Origin: Halanaerobiales bacterium | GTDB taxonomy: Bacteria > Bacillota_F > Halanaerobiia > Halanaerobiales > DTU029 | Assembly: GCA_016278415.1 (NCBI GenBank) | Contig: JADQBV010000006.1 | Location: 1 to 9,796, forward strand | Direction: 5' to 3' | DNA length: 9,796 nucleotides | Shown: piece after piece, positions 8,301-9,796 of the stretch | Numbering within the stretch: the stretch's first letter is position 1 | How the letters are laid out: every line of letters starts with the position of its first letter | The notes under the pieces: generated by a model | Told to the model about the DNA's origin: nothing | Databases searched by the model: none | The model's input: the letters and a program-made list of their open reading frames with translations, nothing else | Program-made: the position numbers and the translations under genes

Positions 8301-9796
8301 ACAAAGGCTAATGGTGGAGAAATCACATATACCTATGATAACAATGATAACATCATTAAGGTAGTAGATGAACTAGGTAATGAGGAGAGTTTCAAATATA
8401 ACTCCCGAAATAAAATAATAGAAAAAACCGATCCTAATGGTAATATCACAAAATATGAATATGATGAAAGGAATAATCTAAGTACAGTTACTGATCCAGC
8501 TGGTAATGTACAGGAGATAGAGTATGATGAAGCAGAGAATATGACTAAGAAGATTTTTGCTGAAAATATCAGTTATATCTATCAATATGATAAACTTGAT
8601 AGATTAACAACAACTCAAGTAGAAACTGATATAGAAACAAGCTATCAGTATGACCCTACTGGAAATATAACTGCCTTAACAGATGGAGAAGGAAGAACAA
8701 GCAGTTTCGAATATGATGCTGTAAATCGTAAGATCAGTGAAAAAGATCCTTTAAACAACCTGATAACTTACAGATATTATGCAGACAACACTTTAAAATC
8801 AGTAACAGATAAAAAAGGAAATACCACCTACTTTAAATATGATAGTATGGGTAGACTGGTAGAAGCAATGGATGCCCTTGAACAGAAAGTTAGGTATCAG
8901 TATGATGCAGCTGGTAATATGACAGCAAAAACAGATGCCCGAGGTAATACTACCCGTTATGAATATGACTCAATGAATAGAATGATAAAAGAAATAGACC
9001 CATTGGGTAATGAAACCACCTATCAATACAATCAGGCAGGAAACCTGGCTAGTATAACTGATCCCGAAGATAATACATTAAAACTTAAATATGACCTTAA
9101 AGGAAGGGTAATTGAAGAAATAAATGCTTTAGGTAACAGTAAATTTTACGAATATGACGCAGTAGGAAACCTAATTAGTGAAACCAATGAAGCAGGAATA
9201 ACAACTCAATATAGATATGATGAATTAAATAGACTTATTGAAATAGAAGATAGCCTTGCTAATATAACAAAAGTAGGCTATACAACACTTGGTAAAATAG
9301 CCTGGAGAGAAGATGCCCTTGGTAACAGGGTAGAATTCGAATATGACTCTGCTAATAGGCTAATTAAAGAAACAGATCCTGAAGGAAATAGTATAGAGTA
9401 CAGCTATGATAAGGCTGGTAATCTGATAGAAGAAATTGACCAACTGGGTAATATAACTGAATATCATTATGATGATTTAAACAGAATGGTAGAAGCAGTA
9501 GATCCTCTGGATAATAAGGTGAAATATAGCTATGATGCCAATGGTAATCTAATAGAGATGGTCAATAAGAACGGCAAGAACTATCAATACCAATATGATG
9601 ATTTGGACAGGCTTGTTAATGAAATAAATTATCTTTGTAATGAACAGAACTATAGCTATGATCCTAATGGTAATTTAAAAGTAAAGGCAGATTTCAATGG
9701 AAATAGTATAAACTATAACTATGATGAACTAAACAGATTACTAGAAGCAATCTTTGCAGATGGCTCTAAAAAAGAATTTAATTACAATGCCAATGG
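5340..9796 (+). CDS. Large secreted RHS/YD-repeat protein, 3' end beyond the window
   Basis: The frame stays open for 1485 codons from the ATG to the window edge without a stop. Layout: signal peptide (1-27, possible cleavage after TVA, no lipobox); Cys-rich segment with C34, C37 (CTPC), C45 and C53; Asp/Gly/Pro-rich acidic stretch (54-73); Asn/Asp/Tyr/Glu-rich low-complexity linker (about 75-236, one Cys at 188); start of a DUF6531-like domain (DPVKYTTGEYV from 237 to GWKFNYDTR at 289); Ala/Glu/Asn-rich coiled coil (about 295-590); resumption of the DUF6531-like part (about 591-678); then YD repeats to the end. RHS proteins form a hollow beta-shell that often encloses a C-terminal toxin. Some are wall- or surface-associated instead (WapA-like). 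The C-terminus is not in view, so no toxin, autoprotease or immunity gene can be claimed. Sec export is expected from the signal peptide; how it crosses the outer membrane is unknown. The family assignment is very secure; the biological role is not. Confidence 0.93.
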   Translation, partial: MRKIFLLLVLFVFLFSLVFNVSIKTVANDYVALCTPCDDMYGGDCPPYVSDPCDEDDDPGDEPGDGDDDDDGPTNTELAEENISESELYYEEGNLTEIEAEEYLDFTYEYLEIGLDNEQYSFDDFQSYNDNLNNTNQQNNLSNDFIDGADNYNYQSDIDIDFSNDYYDFSFVNQKGSHEAEQTSIDYCDNLYGDYNNAGNLETGVNNFINNNENTIDNNNKKISGENQEENSGLTADPVKYTTGEYVSTSTDININNISPKLKIVRNYSNFNRSSFSFAMGWKFNYDTRIITGVRANYIEQDKTLQNYLEEINEIYNSALIQYDEAVNYADESISLAELAVNEVNKAISYAEAAKNAALSAEENAESAKDEAILAEQVGNKGLTKLYNSIESANQAIQYGEEAETSANIAKEKAESALNLANQAKNHANNAITYANRTGNNNLQSAANTALNNANNLINRTQETSNTLTGDDGKIAEAQNLKATVQGLLNEINDTNAEETINKSINEALANQNEAKSEMSRAEKLFELADQAYQNAQELLPVAENRLEIAQNWKVTLIEEYHLVQEIEIIKNEVETLATQAQLDKEYSETYRYRNQYNVDWHANPTRDEIGIGKLILVDEGGTPNVYTILREPDFETEVRFPDGRKNYYPNGSQTEAVNPSDDKVEILSDGSYILTKKDGTRYSYSYFGQLSKIEDTNNRSLDFTYNTEHQLIKITDSFDRELAISRSNGKIVKITDPIGRTYSYGYSGGRLVSYTDPDGNTRRYTYNEYGITSTIYPDGNGWKYYYKELDGRMVMDYQTDASGAEIAFEYNPDAQQTTLTGRRGYKRSYNYNDKHLTTEEIDANHRRVVKSYDENNNLISVTNKRGYTTTYTYDENNNITSITDPVVTTSFSYNQFNKISTLTNKKGNTSSYSYDYRGNLTSINYPDGTSMSFGYNNLGLLITETDQRGNQTRYSYDDYGNVKEKIYPDGSIEEFKYDKIGRLIKLTKANGGEITYTYDNNDNIIKVVDELGNEESFKYNSRNKIIEKTDPNGNITKYEYDERNNLSTVTDPAGNVQEIEYDEAENMTKKIFAENISYIYQYDKLDRLTTTQVETDIETSYQYDPTGNITALTDGEGRTSSFEYDAVNRKISEKDPLNNLITYRYYADNTLKSVTDKKGNTTYFKYDSMGRLVEAMDALEQKVRYQYDAAGNMTAKTDARGNTTRYEYDSMNRMIKEIDPLGNETTYQYNQAGNLASITDPEDNTLKLKYDLKGRVIEEINALGNSKFYEYDAVGNLISETNEAGITTQYRYDELNRLIEIEDSLANITKVGYTTLGKIAWREDALGNRVEFEYDSANRLIKETDPEGNSIEYSYDKAGNLIEEIDQLGNITEYHYDDLNRMVEAVDPLDNKVKYSYDANGNLIEMVNKNGKNYQYQYDDLDRLVNEINYLCNEQNYSYDPNGNLKVKADFNGNSINYNYDELNRLLEAIFADGSKKEFNYNAN
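6222..7109 (+). other. Segment encoding an Ala-rich coiled-coil insertion in the RHS protein
   Basis: Residues about 295-590 are rich in Ala, Glu, Asn, Gln and Lys, contain almost no Pro or Cys, and repeatedly place Ala or Leu at heptad-like spacing (for example AISYAEAAKNAALSAEENAE and ANIAKEKAESALNLANQAKN). A Gly/Asn-containing break near residues 438-445 and another near GDDGK (about 470) suggest several helices rather than one rod. The reading frame is continuous through it, so it is part of the protein and not a separate gene or a disruption. Confidence 0.75.
7374..9796 (+). repeat. RHS/YD tandem repeat array (about 63-nt, 21-residue unit)
   Basis: From residue about 679 to the window edge the protein is built of roughly 35 degenerate units of about 21 residues with the core pattern xYxYDxxGNLxxxxDPxGNxx. 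Early units (about 679-900) are more irregular; later ones are close to consensus. At the DNA level the repeat is diverged, with few identical stretches between units, so it looks old and maintained by selection on protein structure. The array continues past the window. Confidence 0.93.

Noticed and set aside
7374..9796. CRISPR array or DNA-level tandem repeat
   Set aside because: The roughly 63-nt periodicity is in frame, diverged at DNA level, and fully explained by YD protein repeats.

Overview
This is an AT-rich window (roughly one third G+C) with every gene on the + strand. It reads as a low-GC Firmicutes-type genome with strong AGGAGG-type ribosome binding sites. The outer-membrane secretin implies a two-membrane cell. 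That combination fits a diderm Firmicute such as the Halanaerobiales. The lineage is an inference from gene content and composition; no marker gene is present.

Region 1 (24-3835) is the downstream part of a type IV pilus or type II secretion operon. It holds a GspL-like protein (degenerate PilM-like cytoplasmic part fused to a PilN membrane/periplasmic part), a PilO/GspM-like protein, and a secretin with three STN-type N-terminal modules. The three genes overlap (8 nt, then about 20 nt) and form the inner-membrane platform and outer-membrane channel of one machine. A rho-independent terminator (3884-3924) ends the operon.

Region 2 (3925-4123) is a purine-rich, C-poor intergenic stretch with no clear promoter consensus.

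Region 3 (4124-9796) is a second translationally coupled pair. The first gene encodes an exported thioredoxin-like domain (CSHC) fused to a CcdA/DsbD-type membrane electron-transfer domain. Its last 8 nt overlap the start of a very large secreted RHS/YD-repeat gene that is open for 1485 codons and runs off the window. The RHS protein has a signal peptide, a short Cys-rich segment containing its own CxxC, an Asp-rich stretch, an Asn/Asp/Tyr-rich linker, a DUF6531-like domain that looks split by about 295 residues of Ala-rich coiled coil, and then more than 30 YD repeats. Its C-terminus, where any toxin or effector domain would lie, is outside the window.

The most interesting points are the pairing of a dedicated-looking thiol-redox membrane protein with a Cys-bearing RHS exoprotein, the coiled-coil insertion, and a two-unit alternation within the YD array.
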